64,000 nt of DNA from Timema cristinae (GCA_039000515.1 JBCFYV010011135.1:20548927-20612926); one strand, 5' to 3'; counted from the first letter of the stretch, positions 32,832 through 44,018 are shown. The notes: generated from the letters alone by a model not told the origin. Numbers and translations: made by a program.

Positions 32832-34108
32832 TTTTTATTACAAGCAATGTGATAGTAATTATGACATATAATGATTTCCTTCTTCACAATTTAATTTCTT
32901 CTCATTAAATAAATGTTTATATAATTAACAATTAATAATTAAAAATAAAATAAAAAATTGACTCGTTCGTAGTTGGACATTTGGAGGCCTCACGCTCTGG
33001 TGCATTTAAATTCTTTTGAAGTGAAAAACTCTCATTTTTATAAAGTTTCTTTCATCTAGAAAATTGATTGGCTATTGAAGGTTTTTCAATGTTTACTCAG
33101 GCGTAATATGACCAATAAAAAAATAGCAGATACAATTAAAATTTCTTTTAATGTTTTATAAATTTGTTTCTCTCTACTTTGCATTCATTGGTACGATTTC
33201 AACCTGTATTACATTTTCAAACCGATGTGAAGATTTATAATTCTTGTAGTCATAAAATATATGAATAGACTTTTAATTTAAGTTGAAATGTTTTAAAATG
33301 TTTGTGAATGAATTCTACACATTAGTGAAATTGTTTTTATGTAAGAATTATATATTTATAAAACGAAATATAGAACTAGATATATTTACTTTTAATAAAT
33401 ACACATTTTGATCTGAGTATATTAAAGAGTTTATTCATCTCAATAGTTAATACCTATGTATTATTGAGTTTAATATCTTTGCTAATATGAAAAGGCTCAG
33501 AATATACAAACATATAGTTTTACATGCTGTTCTCGATGGGTATGAAAATGGTGTTTTTTAAATGTATTTTGATTGTGACATGTTTTTTAAGGGATAATAT
33601 AGTCAATCATAGCATATTCAGGTAAAGTTATTTAATATATAAAACACTAGCCCCCTTCCCCGTAAAAAAAATATTGTAAAGAATCCTGTAAAACAAAGCT
33701 TCAAATCATCCATCATGTCAATATAAAAACAAAACTATTTTACTGATTTTTTTTTTAATACAGTCCCACCATCACTGTATAGCCTCCCCCCTCTTTTTAT
33801 CCTCCCTCCCTATTTTCATCTCATTCTTCTTTCCTCACCATAGAGATAAATCAGTAAAACTTTTTGGTTTTTAAGATTCTGAGTGTTAAATTTATTGACA
33901 GCTGGCGATATGTTATCATCTTATTGACCGTGAGGTTTTGTGAATTTCACGACTATTATTTTCCTAATTTCCAGTCTAATATCTTTGTTACTAGATAAAA
34001 AAATTCTAATATTCAAACTCATTAACCATGAGAAATTAAACGTTTCTCACATTATTATACTAGATTATTGTCGTCAATCTGTGTACAAAAATCACTAAAT
34101 TAATAATT
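32832..34108. other. Intergenic DNA, no gene seen
   Basis: AT-rich, with a C-rich pyrimidine stretch at 33775-33845 (TATCCTCCCTCCCTATTTTC). No repeats matched. Confidence 0.45.
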
Positions 34109-34374
34109 CTAGCACCACGTCTTACTACCCTTTCGGGTTATACGCACTGACGCTAGTGTAATGCTAGGATGATTGTGATATTAAATGGAGGGCCTACAGT
34201 TTAACGTGAAATCAAAACCACGGTCCACACCTTCACAAGCTATGAATAGTAAAAGTCTTGTTGGAGGTAAAGGAAGTGATAGGCTATAAAATAAATCTTT
34301 GCCGGGACTAAGGATTGCAACCCATAACCCAGCACAGAAGTCCAACACCTTACCCCTAGACTGTCAGGTCAGCC
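34109..34374 (-). mobile_element. SINE-A, full span, older copy
   Basis: Minus orientation. The inverse tail TAGCACCACGTCTTACTACC, the body with the long-subfamily trace (GCTATGAATAGTAAAAGTCT) and a head with an inverse A box TTACCCCTAGACTGTCAGG are all present. Many substitutions and a 20-base loss (CACGGTCCACACC) mark it as old. No clear TSD. Confidence 0.8.
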
Positions 34375-34979
34375 ATAAAATCATAAATTTATGAATTATT
34401 GTCATAATTATTTTCTGCAGAATTTGTGAGTTTGAATTTCGACACGTGAGCTAAGGGACTTGGAAGTTATTTTATCCAGCTATGACGAATATGTTTTATT
34501 AATAGAACGGTAGTATATACGGTTTCATCCTGTAGCTAAAATTAACGAGCTTTAAGGTCACTCCATCGTTATCGCTCCTCTAGCACCCTCTTGGAGAGTG
34601 TTAACAATTTTTTTTATGTTCATGGCTGTACATGTGGAGAGTGCTGTATTATGATAAAATGTTTCACACGTGGTTGTGAGTAATAATAGGGGACGTATGA
34701 AAGAACTAAATGGACACTAGCTTGGGTTTGCTTGTGTCATCATAGGTTAAAAAGTGGAAATATAGTGTGCTTTAGGACAACACTATCGGTCCATTAAGCA
34801 TTCAATAACGGTCTTGCATACCACCCTATGTCCTGATGTGAAATTAATATTCCTTCTAATTTATTTTAGTTTCACGCGTGGAGGAAATGATTTCTACTTT
34901 CACACATGACAGTATTAAATACAAGGGCATTTAATCTTATTTTTATCTATTTCGAACACTCGTAGAAAAATAATTGTAA

Positions 34980-35560
34980 GAGTCAAAATATTCGAAATCA
35001 AAATTTTGATAAATTTTGACTTTTCATAATACCATGAAATCAAATAAGTTTTTTTTGTGATGCTGTCTGTCTGTCTGTACCTTGGGCTTGAGCATAAATA
35101 TATAATAGATTGGGCTATAGATTCGTATATGGGGTGATCATAAGGTGCTCCCAAGGGATTTTTTGAATTGATTATTTAATCCTAAATCTAATGGTCGTTT
35201 ACAAAAGAACAAAATAAAAAAAATAGATTTTCTTGAAATTAGCTTCAGCGATTTTGATTAAATTGTATATGTTTTTACTTTTACTATTATAAACAAGATG
35301 ACCATTCTCATTTCTTCATAAAAATGTCTTTAAGGTATTTTACATTGGGGAAATTTTCCAGCTTTCATCATTTTTCTGCAACTATTTGAGATAAGAACTA
35401 TATTAAAATTTTAAAGTAGTATTAGTCTACTAATAATACAAATCTTTTATTTGAAATATATTTTTATAAAACCAATAATTTCTGAGCTATAATAAAATAA
35501 TAATACTTTTAATTCGGGTCTTTGAAAATGAAATTGATTCTTATGCTCTTTGGTAGACAA
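34980..35560 (+). repeat. Dispersed repeat F, copy 6
   Basis: GATGCTGTCTGTCTGTCTGT, then GGGCTTGAGCATAAATATAT, GGATTTTTTGAATTGATTAT, AGCGATTTTGATTAAATT and TTTTTATAAAACCAATAATT follow the same order as the copies at 48.6-50.0 kb. It is the least interrupted copy in the window. The small minus-strand frame at 34915-35154 is inside it and not supported. Confidence 0.6.
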
Positions 35561-35807
35561 AAATATTTATCTTTTATACATTTTTCTGTAAAAGGGTTGT
35601 GATACTGTATTTTCAACACGTACTTGCAATCTGCGATTTAAATATCTTATAATTTAAATCATTTTATTATGTTATTTGATATAACTTTTATTTAGAAATT
35701 ACAGAAATCATTTTGGTTTAATTGTCGAAAAAAGTAAATACTTTAAAGTTGATTCACTTTACATATAGACCATAATGAATTGTCTATAACGGCACACAAA
35801 CGTCTTA

Positions 35808-36008
35808 GGCCCAGTTTCATAGTAAAATTTAGTACGCCTCAAGTGCGGCGCTATACTATGTACATGACAACACCTACCTAACCAGAATGGAATGGGCCGT
35901 TCTCGCATATGAAACTGGCCCATTCCATTCTGGTTTAGGTAGGTGTCGTCATGTACATAGTATAGCGCCGCACTTGAGGCGTGCTAAATTTGACTATGAA
36001 ACTGGGCC
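35808..36008. mobile_element. Hairpin MITE, PIF/Harbinger-like, TTA target site
   Basis: Two nearly perfect inverted arms, 35808-35898 and 35917-36008, with only about four differences over 91 bases, are separated by an 18-base loop. The termini are GGCCCAGTTTCATAG, and the flanking trinucleotide is TTA on both sides (35805-35807 and 36009-36011). A 3-bp TTA/TWA duplication with GGCC-type ends is characteristic of PIF/Harbinger elements. The empty site in repeat E copy 1 (about 16096-16104) confirms the boundaries. There is no coding capacity, so it depends on a transposase in trans. The near-perfect arms imply a young insertion. Confidence 0.85.
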
Positions 36009-36189
36009 TTAGCCCAAATTGACAGTTAACAACTCTGTCTAGTAAAAGCAAAAACAAACTCCATCAGGCTTTAAACTCAGAGTGTGACCGGGAGCTGCTG
36101 AGCTCTTACGGGTAAAAGTAAAACTACTTCTAGAAAAATAAAATAAAAACAATATAATTTACAAATGCAGCATATTGCGATCTTTCTCG

Positions 36190-36217
36190 CACCTACGGTG
36201 CGAGATTTTTTTCTTTA
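36190..36217. other. Perfect hairpin followed by T run
   Basis: TCTCGCACC, loop TAC, GGTGCGAGA, then TTTTTTT. It looks like a terminator stem-loop, but the context is a dispersed eukaryotic repeat, so I take it as part of repeat E rather than a bacterial terminator. Confidence 0.6.
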
Positions 36218-36502
36218 ATTATTGCAAGGGCTATAAACAAGCAAACTGATGTTATTCACCGTAGCCTGCTTGCACGTGTACGGAAATAAAACAGCAGCAG
36301 TATAGTCAGACTAAATAAAATTGACACATTCTTAATTTAAATGCACTAGAAATCAATTCTATAAAACGAGATCATTACGACAGTATTTCTAGTTCCATAA
36401 AGTAATTAACTAACAGTGTATACTATTTCATTTATGATCTTGGTTTTAATGGTTAAAAAAAATCTATATAGCTATTATTACCTGTCACAAATCTTACGAG
36501 CT

Positions 36503-36776
36503 TTTAGTAAAGCACCCGCCTCGGTGGCGTAGTTAGCTAACGTGTTGAGCCCGACTGCTGAGGACGGGGAGATCGAGGTTCGAATCTCGGTTGGGTGAAC
36601 TGGGGGTGGTTTTTCCTAAATGGTTTTCCACTCTCCCTCCACGCAAATGTGGTTTCACTTCCTCTAATTCAACCTTCCTAATTCTTTATCCATTAGAGTA
36701 ATTAGTACTTAAAGCGTATAACCCGAACGGGTAGTAAGACGTGGTGCTAAGTATTATTATTATTATTTAGTAAAGC
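36503..36776 (+). mobile_element. SINE-B with 11-bp TSD and 14-base internal loss
   Basis: TTTAGTAAAGC at 36503-36513 and 36766-36776 flanks it. The head CCGCCTCGGTGGCGTAGTTA and B box GAGGTTCGAATCTCGG are intact, but about 14 bases between the boxes are missing (AACGTGTTGAGCC where other copies read AACGCGCTAGTCGTGTTGAG). The tail is CCCGAACGGGTAGTAAGACG with (ATT)n. Confidence 0.92.
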
Positions 36777-37376
36777 TATATTTAAGAATAAATGCGGGAA
36801 ATGTCTGTGTGGTGCTGCGTAACATTTATTTATTGTTTTTCTCTAATAAATATATTTGCTTTAATGTATTAGCAATCATCGTAATTCAATCCAGAGTGGT
36901 ATTAAATGATTTTTAGGATTCTTTAAATCAGTTTCAAAAAACAAATCTTTTAAATACTGCTCCGACAATACTAATTGAATCTCTCAGTTTGAAATTATTT
37001 GGAAAGAGTTGGCATAAATTTTGGTACAAAATTGTAGTGGAAATCACTATTTATCAAATGTATAATGACAGTACAAATACTAGGTCTAAATTAACACAGT
37101 CATTACTTTTAATTGAATGCAATTGATTTTGACACCTAATAGATTTATGTCCATTACATGAATATAAACCTTTCCTGGAGTACAAAACCGAATCACAGCA
37201 ACAAAAAATAAATTATATCAACCTAAAAATGGATTCTATTATAATTAGAGATACTAAATTAGCATTTGGTTTATATCCAATCTTTAGATTATATAATGAA
37301 AATAATCAATGTATTATATTTTATTACAGATGTAAAGTCTACTTATCATGAATGATGGTTACCTAAAGAATCTGAA
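36777..37376. other. AT-rich intergenic DNA
   Basis: Nothing recognisable is seen. Confidence 0.45.
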
Positions 37377-37677
37377 CTATGATGTAGTTTATTATTATTA
37401 GCACCACGTATTACTACCCGTTCGGTTTATACGCAATGATGCTAATGCGTAATGGTAGGGTGATTGTGAGATGAAATGGAGGACCTACAATTTAACGTGG
37501 AATCCGAACCACGGGGGAGGCCTGGCATTCCCCACCTTCACAAGATTTCTTGTCAGAGGTGAAGGAAGGGTTTGGTAATCAGATAAATCTGTGCCTGGAC
37601 CGAGGATTGAACCCCGGACCCAGCACAGAAGTCCGACACCTTACCCCTAGATCGCCAGGTCACCCTATGATGTAGTT
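37377..37677 (-). mobile_element. SINE-A, full length, with 13-bp TSD
   Basis: Minus orientation. CTATGATGTAGTT at 37377-37389 and 37665-37677 is exact. Short-body subfamily. Both promoter boxes are recognisable on the minus strand (CTAGGGGTAAGGTGTCGGAC and GGGTTCAATCCTCGG-like). Confidence 0.92.
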
Positions 37678-38180
37678 AATATGTTAGGGTAATAATGTAG
37701 TCTATCAAGGTAAAACCTCATCTTTCATGCAGATCACGCCATGTGAACAGTGATTAAAATAATAAGAGTAGACCTATTTAAAATAAACATTTTGAATATT
37801 AAAACACTTAAGATATCTATTTTAAGATTTTTACTTGTAGGCCATAATGTTTAAAATCTAAAGTCAACCTTATTGATATCAGAAACTTAAGCTACGAGCA
37901 TGAACGATAAGAACGAACATAAGACGCTTAATTCTAAGTAATAAGACATTCAACTTCATTAAACATGATAAATGTTATCGATGTTATTTTTTAAAACTTA
38001 GTTAAACCATTTCAAATAAAGTACATATGTAATTAATATTGAAGTATTTATAGCTATAACCAATTTTCTTATTTCTTACATGATAGTTACTTTTTTAAAA
38101 AAATTTGAATATGAAGCATTTACGCCCATGTGTCTGCTTCTATATTGCAATATTCCGTAAAGTAGGTTTTAATCACTCTC
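37678..38180. other. AT-rich intergenic DNA
   Basis: Nothing recognisable is seen. Confidence 0.45.
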
Positions 38181-38420
38181 TTCGGTGGTCACGTGGTCTA
38201 ACTCACTACACTCTTTTTGAACTAGACTGCCCAAGACGGAGATAGGGGTTCGGTCCCAGTCGGGTGCACTGGGAGTGGATTTTTATAATGGGCATTCCCC
38301 TCTGCTTCCACGCAAATGTGGGTTCACATCCTCTCAATTAAACATTTCCAATCCCTAAACCATTAGTGTAATTGGTACAAAGGCGTATAACCCGACCAGG
38401 TAGTAAGACGCATTGCTCTA
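38181..38420 (+). mobile_element. SINE-C, best-preserved copy
   Basis: TTCGGTGGTCACGTGGTCTA (A box), GAACTAGACTGCCCAAGACG, GGGGTTCGGTCCCAGTCGGG (B box), CCACGCAAATGTGGGTTCAC, and the tail CCGACCAGGTAGTAAGACGC then ATTGCT and poly-A. It is followed at once by another SINE-C, so the pair may be a tandem or a double insertion. Confidence 0.75.
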
Positions 38421-38445
38421 AAAAAAAATCTATATTCAACCACTA

Positions 38446-38665
38446 CGGTGGCTGTATGGTCCAAGGTGTCACTCTCACGATATACTTGACATCTGATGAC
38501 TGAGGTATTGGGGTTTGATCTCCATCTGGTATAATGAGGGTGGTTTTTCCTAAATGTGTAACTCTCTTCCTTAAAATTCGGGTACACTTCCTCTTAATTA
38601 CATCTACCTTATCACAACTTAAAGTAATTAATAGATTGGCTTATAACCTGAACGGTTATTTAAAC
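38446..38665 (+). mobile_element. SINE-C, second of a head-to-tail pair
   Basis: CTACGGTGGCTGTATGGTCC, TTGGGGTTTGATCTCCATCT, GGTTTTTCCTAAATG and the tail CTGAACGGTTATTTAAAC. It is more degraded than its neighbour, so the two were probably separate insertions of different age. Confidence 0.65.
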
Positions 38666-38919
38666 AAAAATATATAAAATATTTATTCAAAGAAAGGAAA
38701 ACTGTAAGGGTTTGTTCTTTTTCAAAAGTTTACTAAAAATACAAAACATCTTTAAAAGTTCCGGGTGTAAATTTTTATTTAAAATAAATTCACGGTTTAC
38801 AAAAATGGCTCAACACAGATGGTTACATTATAAAAAACCATTTGCAATATTAAATTTTCTATTGGTCTCCATCCAAAGTGACATTGACCAGTCAGCTTCT
38901 TGGATGGACTTGTAGCGTT

Positions 38920-39270
38920 GAAGGGGGGAAATAGGTTATATTCGACGATACGAGTCTCCCTGTTCCAATTTAGTCAAAACCTGACGATGCCCAGCTTCAT
39001 CCCTCACCCTTATTCTACCCCACCCTCCTCTACCCCCATCGCATTGTAATTGGCGAAGCGTCGAAGCGAACGCAATAATTTATTGCCGTTTGGCGATTAA
39101 ATTAAGGCCCGTGGAGAGAGAGAGAGGAAAGTCTCTTCCGTTTGGTCGGCGAATTGTGGAGGCAGCGGCTATTGCCGAAACTTCCAGGCTCAATTAAGGC
39201 GCGGACGCCAATTTTAGAGGACAATGCTGCGTATCCGAACAGAGTTGTATTCTACGAAACTAACATCAGT
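38920..39270 (+). promoter_or_regulatory. GC-rich island with homeodomain-type cores, possible enhancer
   Basis: GC content is near 50% or more against AT-rich flanks, with no open frame. It contains GGCGATTAAATTAAGGCCCG and CTCAATTAAGGCGCGGACGC (repeated TTAATT/AATTAAGGC cores), two GCGAAGCG and TCGAAGCGAACGC motifs, and a GA repeat (39115-39125). None of it matches the repeat families here. This profile fits a conserved cis-regulatory element or a 5' untranslated/promoter region, but that is inference. Confidence 0.35.
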
Positions 39271-39426
39271 GGCAGTCCATCTCCATTACGTTGGTGAATG
39301 GGGAAGAAATTTCATGTCTTAGACTGGTAACAAACTAATTAATTTATTTTACCCGCATCAGTAGTTTAATGGAAGAAGCCCTTCTTCTATGGGTCATTGA
39401 AAAAACACGTAACGCTATTGAGAGGC

Positions 39427-39730
39427 CTCTTTTGTGGCAGCGTAGTACTACGCGCTATTCTTTTAGTAGACTAAACTACAGATAATGTGGAGATAAAGGT
39501 TCAACTCTCTCTATGAGGTCTTTCTAGGAGTAAATGTGCATTGTTCCTTCTATCTTTAGAAAATGGATGTTCTTACCAAATGATCCTCATTCACCCACGT
39601 AAATAGTGTGGTATAACGAACTTCCTATAATATAAAAATAATAATATAACCTTCCTAATCCATGAACCTATTTAGTGAATTAGTGCATTAGTGTACAACC
39701 CGATCTTTTAGTAAGACGCGGTGATAAAAA
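39427..39730 (+). mobile_element. SINE-C, degraded
   Basis: CTCTTTTGTGGCAGCGTAGT, GTAGACTAAACTACAGATAA, AAAGGTTCAACTCTC and the tail AACCCGATCTTTTAGTAAGA, CGCGGTGATAAAAA. Longer than other copies because of internal insertions. Confidence 0.55.
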
Positions 39731-40676
39731 GAAAGGGGGTAGGAAAATTAATTATCTAATGTTCTTGATGATATATGGATGTAACACAGCGGTTATACTT
39801 GAATTAATTTTAGATTTTAGAAAATAAGACTGCTGTTAATGTTTTGAAATATAAATGTTCGGGATCAAAAATAAATAATCATGAATGTTATTAAATCTAA
39901 TACTTTTTTCTAGTAATGTTGGTACTCAAGTGAAGTGGAGCCGCTTAACATTTTAGGAAGTGATCAAAATGGTTAACTTACGTCTGAATTCATGTCAGCA
40001 GTGATCGTGTTGTAGAATGTCTCACTCTTTCAAAAATACCAGTTGTTTAGAATAGCCAGGGATCACTGTAGAACATACCTAGTCAACAGTGCGAGAGATA
40101 TGAAGTTGATTATACAAACATTTAGGCGGTAAAGACGTGTGGGGTGCCATTTTAATCAGTTTTTTGTGTGTATAGTTTATGAATATGGCAAATCAGAAAT
40201 CGAAATTTGTAGATTTCTCATCTTTTTTGCTAAAATACGTTGAAAAAATTCATCTTATTTCTTTTTCTTTTTACTTTACTAAATAATTTCGTACAATTTT
40301 TTTTATAAATTCTGTACAAAAAATGTTCAGTTCATTTTTAATGTTGAACAAATAATAAAAGCCTTAACGAGGGTCAAACATAAATAATATTCTGCTATTC
40401 CCGGTCGTAAATGCATCACGAAAATTTAATATACTTAAAATTCACCAAACTGAATTTTAAATGTAGTTTTAATATATTTATATGTAATTCCAATTCACAA
40501 AACAAAAATTGGTTTAGTTTCTATTGTAACACAAATCTATTATCAGTTTTTCCCCTTTTAGTTTTATGGGTGACACCAATAAGTACGGTAAATTTGTACT
40601 TTGGTAAGGTTTAATACATATTTATTATACATAGCTTAATAATGGTACTTATTAGTTATATTGTGACATGTGCTAT

Positions 40677-40735
40677 AAACGTGGGACGGGAGGCCGGCCG
40701 TCACCGTCCTGGCGGGTTTTGGGGCCCGGCCGGAG
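40677..40735. other. Isolated GC-rich block
   Basis: About 60 bases with very high GC (GGACGGGAGGCCGGCCGTCA, TTGGGGCCCGGCCGGAGG), holding an inverted CCGGCC pair, in an AT-rich setting. No identity is offered. It lies inside the inverted-repeat element. Confidence 0.6.
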
Positions 40736-41399
40736 GATTTATATTATAGTTGTTGTTGAAAAAACTGATATTTATATCCAAAAAAGTATTCTAGAAATAT
40801 TAAGATTCACAACAACTCCTTGAACTGTATATAAATTTATAGCTTCACTAATATTCTTCTTAAAATCATCATCGTCGTAATTAACAGTGACCATCACCAT
40901 CATTAACAGCGTACTCTTTATATTCTGTATAAGTTTCTTGTTTATCACACAAGTAGCTGCAGATGTCAGTGCTTGGGAGGTGGACGTCCAAGCATATGAA
41001 TGATCCTGGTTTACAGAATTTTCAGCTGTTGCGTGATATTATCTCCAGTACTTCCTCAGAAGCGGTTTGACCTCCAAGTTACTTAATGGCAATCATAGGT
41101 GCCAAATTGTAAAAGACATTGAGAGTTCTTGAGGTGATCTATGTAAAGAGAGATGGGCGTGGCATAAAATTTACAAAGTTTTCACTGCCGGATAATAAAA
41201 AATTGCCAAAATTAATATACAATTGGTTAGTCTTAATATAGATTCAGTAAAATATAAATAAATTTATTATAAAAAAAACAGTCACGCTCACATATCAGAT
41301 GACAGCACCTGCCTTTTGATACGCTATAAAACACTGTTCGCAACCAACCCTATATCCAAGATAGAACTAGCATCGTAATATTAAGGTTTTAAAAAGCTG

Positions 41400-42490
41400 A
41401 AATATTGTGGGTTCTGAGCACCCATGAAAAGATTGTTGGGAGTGCTTAGTATGCAAAGCACCCTGCAGTCAGTGGAAATGTAACCATTGTCCTATTACCA
41501 TGCATGTTCATATGGTGTGGGAAACATCTGAAAGCATGTTGAAGATCTCCCCCATATAGCAGCCTGGTAGTTGGCTCTACTCACTTGGAGACCTAATGTT
41601 GAATGGCAAGGAGATAAAGCTATGGCAGAATACTGTCTCCTGTTCAGCAGTACAAATCATATCTCAGTTTATTTACGTAATCAGCTTGTTTTCCCGCCAT
41701 ATATCTGGCACACAAACTTCTCCAAGCTGTCATTTAGGGGATCACTCACCATACATTCTTCTCCAAAGGCTTTGAACGATTCAATTTAGTGTGCTGTAGT
41801 GCTTATTAGTTTGAACGGCATCCTCTGTCCTTTGCCGTAAAAGGAAGAAACACTGTCGCAGCTTGTGAAGCTATGAAATCCTATCAGATTTGTCATGAAG
41901 TCATAAGTATTGCTGCCATCTGATAGCTTAGGGCAGTGCTTGTCAACAACATTTTGAAGGGAGGCAATCCGATCTTTTCCTTGCTTACCAATTCTCACAT
42001 AAACTTGGCACTTAATTTATTTAATGAAATCTAGTAGAATGATTAGCACATTGGTGTTATCAGCATGAACAAAACTGCAGGGACGTTGCTTTCTCCAACG
42101 TATGCAGAATGTAAGGTTAGCTTTGTGTCGGCCTCTTCGTGGTCAAAACAAGTTCAGTAAACTCTGTCTCTTCGACGTTACTTTCCAGCACTTGTCTTCA
42201 TTATAAATAAACATAACTCTATTCTGCAGCTCGCTTTGATAAATGGGTGTGCTCCACAAATCGATTAGAAAATTAAAGAGGCTAGCCTTGTTTGAATTAG
42301 CTGTAAGGAACTATGGCCTCCTTTGATGTTTGCATAAAACGCAGGTTTAGTATTATCTTTCTGGTGAGCCCTTTTGAATTCTTGAATTGAATTAATTTTG
42401 TATTAATCAAAAACTCTCTTGATTTGGTTTCCTGTGCTCTGGAGTAACTTTAGGAGGAATGTCTCATCAATAGAAACAGTACAATGTTTT
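41400..42490 (-). pseudogene. Decayed member of an invertebrate repetitive gene family (HEEADT / GCDSVS / RANYQAAIW motifs)
   Basis: Read on the minus strand from high to low coordinates, with frameshifts and stops between, the segments are: VSIDETFLLKLLQSTGNQIK; KDNTKPAFYANIKGGHSSLQ; CFDHEEADTKLTLHAYVGES; HADNTNVLIILLDFIK; then an open 70-codon block (41786-41998) that ends with LIGFHSFTSCDSVSSFYGKG and QRMPFKLI; then EKFVCQIYG, PCHSTLGLQVSRANYQAAIW and PTPYEHAW. This order (an acidic EEADT..LHA box, a box like PGFHALTGCDS.SAF.GKGK, a C-terminal RANYQAAIW) matches a long, uncharacterised protein family that occurs in many near-identical copies in invertebrate and some fish genomes. Its biochemical function is not known to me; the multi-copy distribution suggests it travels on a transposon. 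This copy is dead. Confidence 0.7.
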
Positions 42491-43079
42491 GTGAATATAA
42501 GTAATTATTAGGCTACAAATAATCATTATTAAATTCCATGTATTATTCTCGGCAATTCAGCTAGGTGGATTTTAAACATATTAACTTTGCGAGATGCATT
42601 TATGACTATGAATGGCGGGATATTATTCAGGTTTGACCCTCATCAGGGCTTTTTATCGTTGGTTCAACCTTAAAAATGAACTGAACCTTTTTTGTAGAAA
42701 ATTTATAGCTTAACAAATTTTGTGCTAACATTTATTTTAAATTAATGTTTAGTAAGGGAAACAAAAAAGATAAGAGAGCTACCAATTTCGATTTTCGGGT
42801 TGCCATATTCGTTTTATACACACAAAAAAAAACTGAATAAAATGACAATCACACGTCTTTACCGCTGAAATGGTACTATCATTGCACCTAGCCAATAGAC
42901 TGTTTAGTGGAATCACTTGGTTGTAACTCGGAAACAAGGTTAAATGGGACTTTTTTGAAACCAGGTTAGATGGGACTTGTTTGAGTTCAATTCATTCGTT
43001 TTAATCTGTCGCTGTCCACCGCTGAAGTAGGTCTCACATGCTACGGTACACAGTGTGTATTGTTTACAATAATTGAGTA

Positions 43080-43165
43080 GAGAAGATATAATTACTTTCA
43101 ATTATATAGATATAATTGAAAGTAATTAAATATATATATATATAATTGAAAGTAATTATATATAT
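43080..43165. repeat. Short inverted and direct repeats of TAATTACTTTCAATTATA
   Basis: TAATTACTTTCAATTATA at about 43089-43106 is followed by its inverse twice (ATAATTGAAAGTAATT), separated by (TA)n. It can fold into a long AT-rich hairpin. No gene association. Confidence 0.7.
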
Positions 43166-43169
43166 ATTA

Positions 43170-44018
43170 TTGGGAGTACAGTAGGGAGATCATTTAAAAA
43201 AACACTAACGATACCTGAAGTTTATCTGAGCCTAAAATTTACCGTCTACAGCAAACCATTTTGAATGATCCTGACACTGTAACCTACGGGCCCACCAGTC
43301 ATGTTTTGAAATGCCAGGGTGACTGTCAGTAAAGTTCATTTATAGTTAAGTTAGTTTGTAATTTTATCTTATAATTATTTGGTTCAAAAAGATTCATGCT
43401 AAGTGTCTCAGAGCTGAGACTGGAATAAGGTGAATACTAGTTATAAAATTAAGTGTCACAATTAGTTTATTTTTAATTAATATATTTTTATGAATATGAC
43501 ATTTGGTCAAATTATTGCTTAAGAAACTTTTTTTATTAATATTTTTTTTCAGAAAATAGCTAAAGATACAATCTTTGTAATAAACAGAGAAGTGAAATTT
43601 CAAAATATATATGCATATGTTGAGCGTAATCATTAAGGCTAACTCAGGAATTAATACCAAAAATTTAACATTCGCTAGATTTTATCTTTTTTTTTATATT
43701 TACAAAAAACTAAATATATTTTTTAGAAAGAAAACACCTTTATTTTATTATATATAAAATTTACAAAACTATTGAAGAGTAATTACTATCAGATTCAAGA
43801 ATGTTTACAGCATATATGTTGTAAGAAATTTGTAGGTTGTTCCCTCTTATGTGAAGCAAAGGCATGTCATAGTTGAATACTAGCATATATACTAGATATA
43901 AGTGATGTCTACTCTACTGCGAAGGTAAAATATTGTTTTAGGCTTATATGGGGCTTAAAAAAATATGATATATTACAGTAAAGACTATCTAATGTACACG
44001 TTTTTCGCACGGGGAATC
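43170..44018. other. Intergenic DNA, no gene seen
   Basis: AT-rich. The 88-codon minus frame at 43394-43660 has no recognisable product and AT-biased codons. Confidence 0.45.

Larger units (their letters stand above)
35600..36382 (-). repeat. Dispersed repeat E, copy 2, interrupted by a MITE
   Basis: This is the inverse of 15722-16290, with the 201-bp hairpin element inserted at 35808-36008. Landmarks in inverse order are CTGCTTGCACGTGTACGGAA, TGCTGAGCTCTTACGGG, TTGATTCACTTTACATATAG and ACACGTACTTGCAATCTGCG. At 36190-36210 it holds a perfect hairpin (TCTCGCACC, loop TAC, GGTGCGAGA) followed by seven T, which is degraded in copy 1. Confidence 0.75.
40124..42872. mobile_element. Candidate DNA transposon with about 400-bp inverted repeats
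   Basis: 40124-40525 is the inverse of about 42872-42465 at roughly 70% identity. Shared blocks are GCGGTAAAGACGTGTG, GTTCAGTTCATTTTTAA, GAGGGTCAAAC, AAATGCATC and TTCACAAAAC. The decayed minus-strand gene of 41400-42490 lies between the arms and begins close to the right arm. An old composite of two repeats inserted in opposite orientation is the alternative. No sharp TSD was found. Confidence 0.5.

Noticed and set aside
36190..36217. Rho-independent terminator
   Set aside because: The stem-loop plus T run has the right shape, but it is in a eukaryotic dispersed repeat with no upstream gene.
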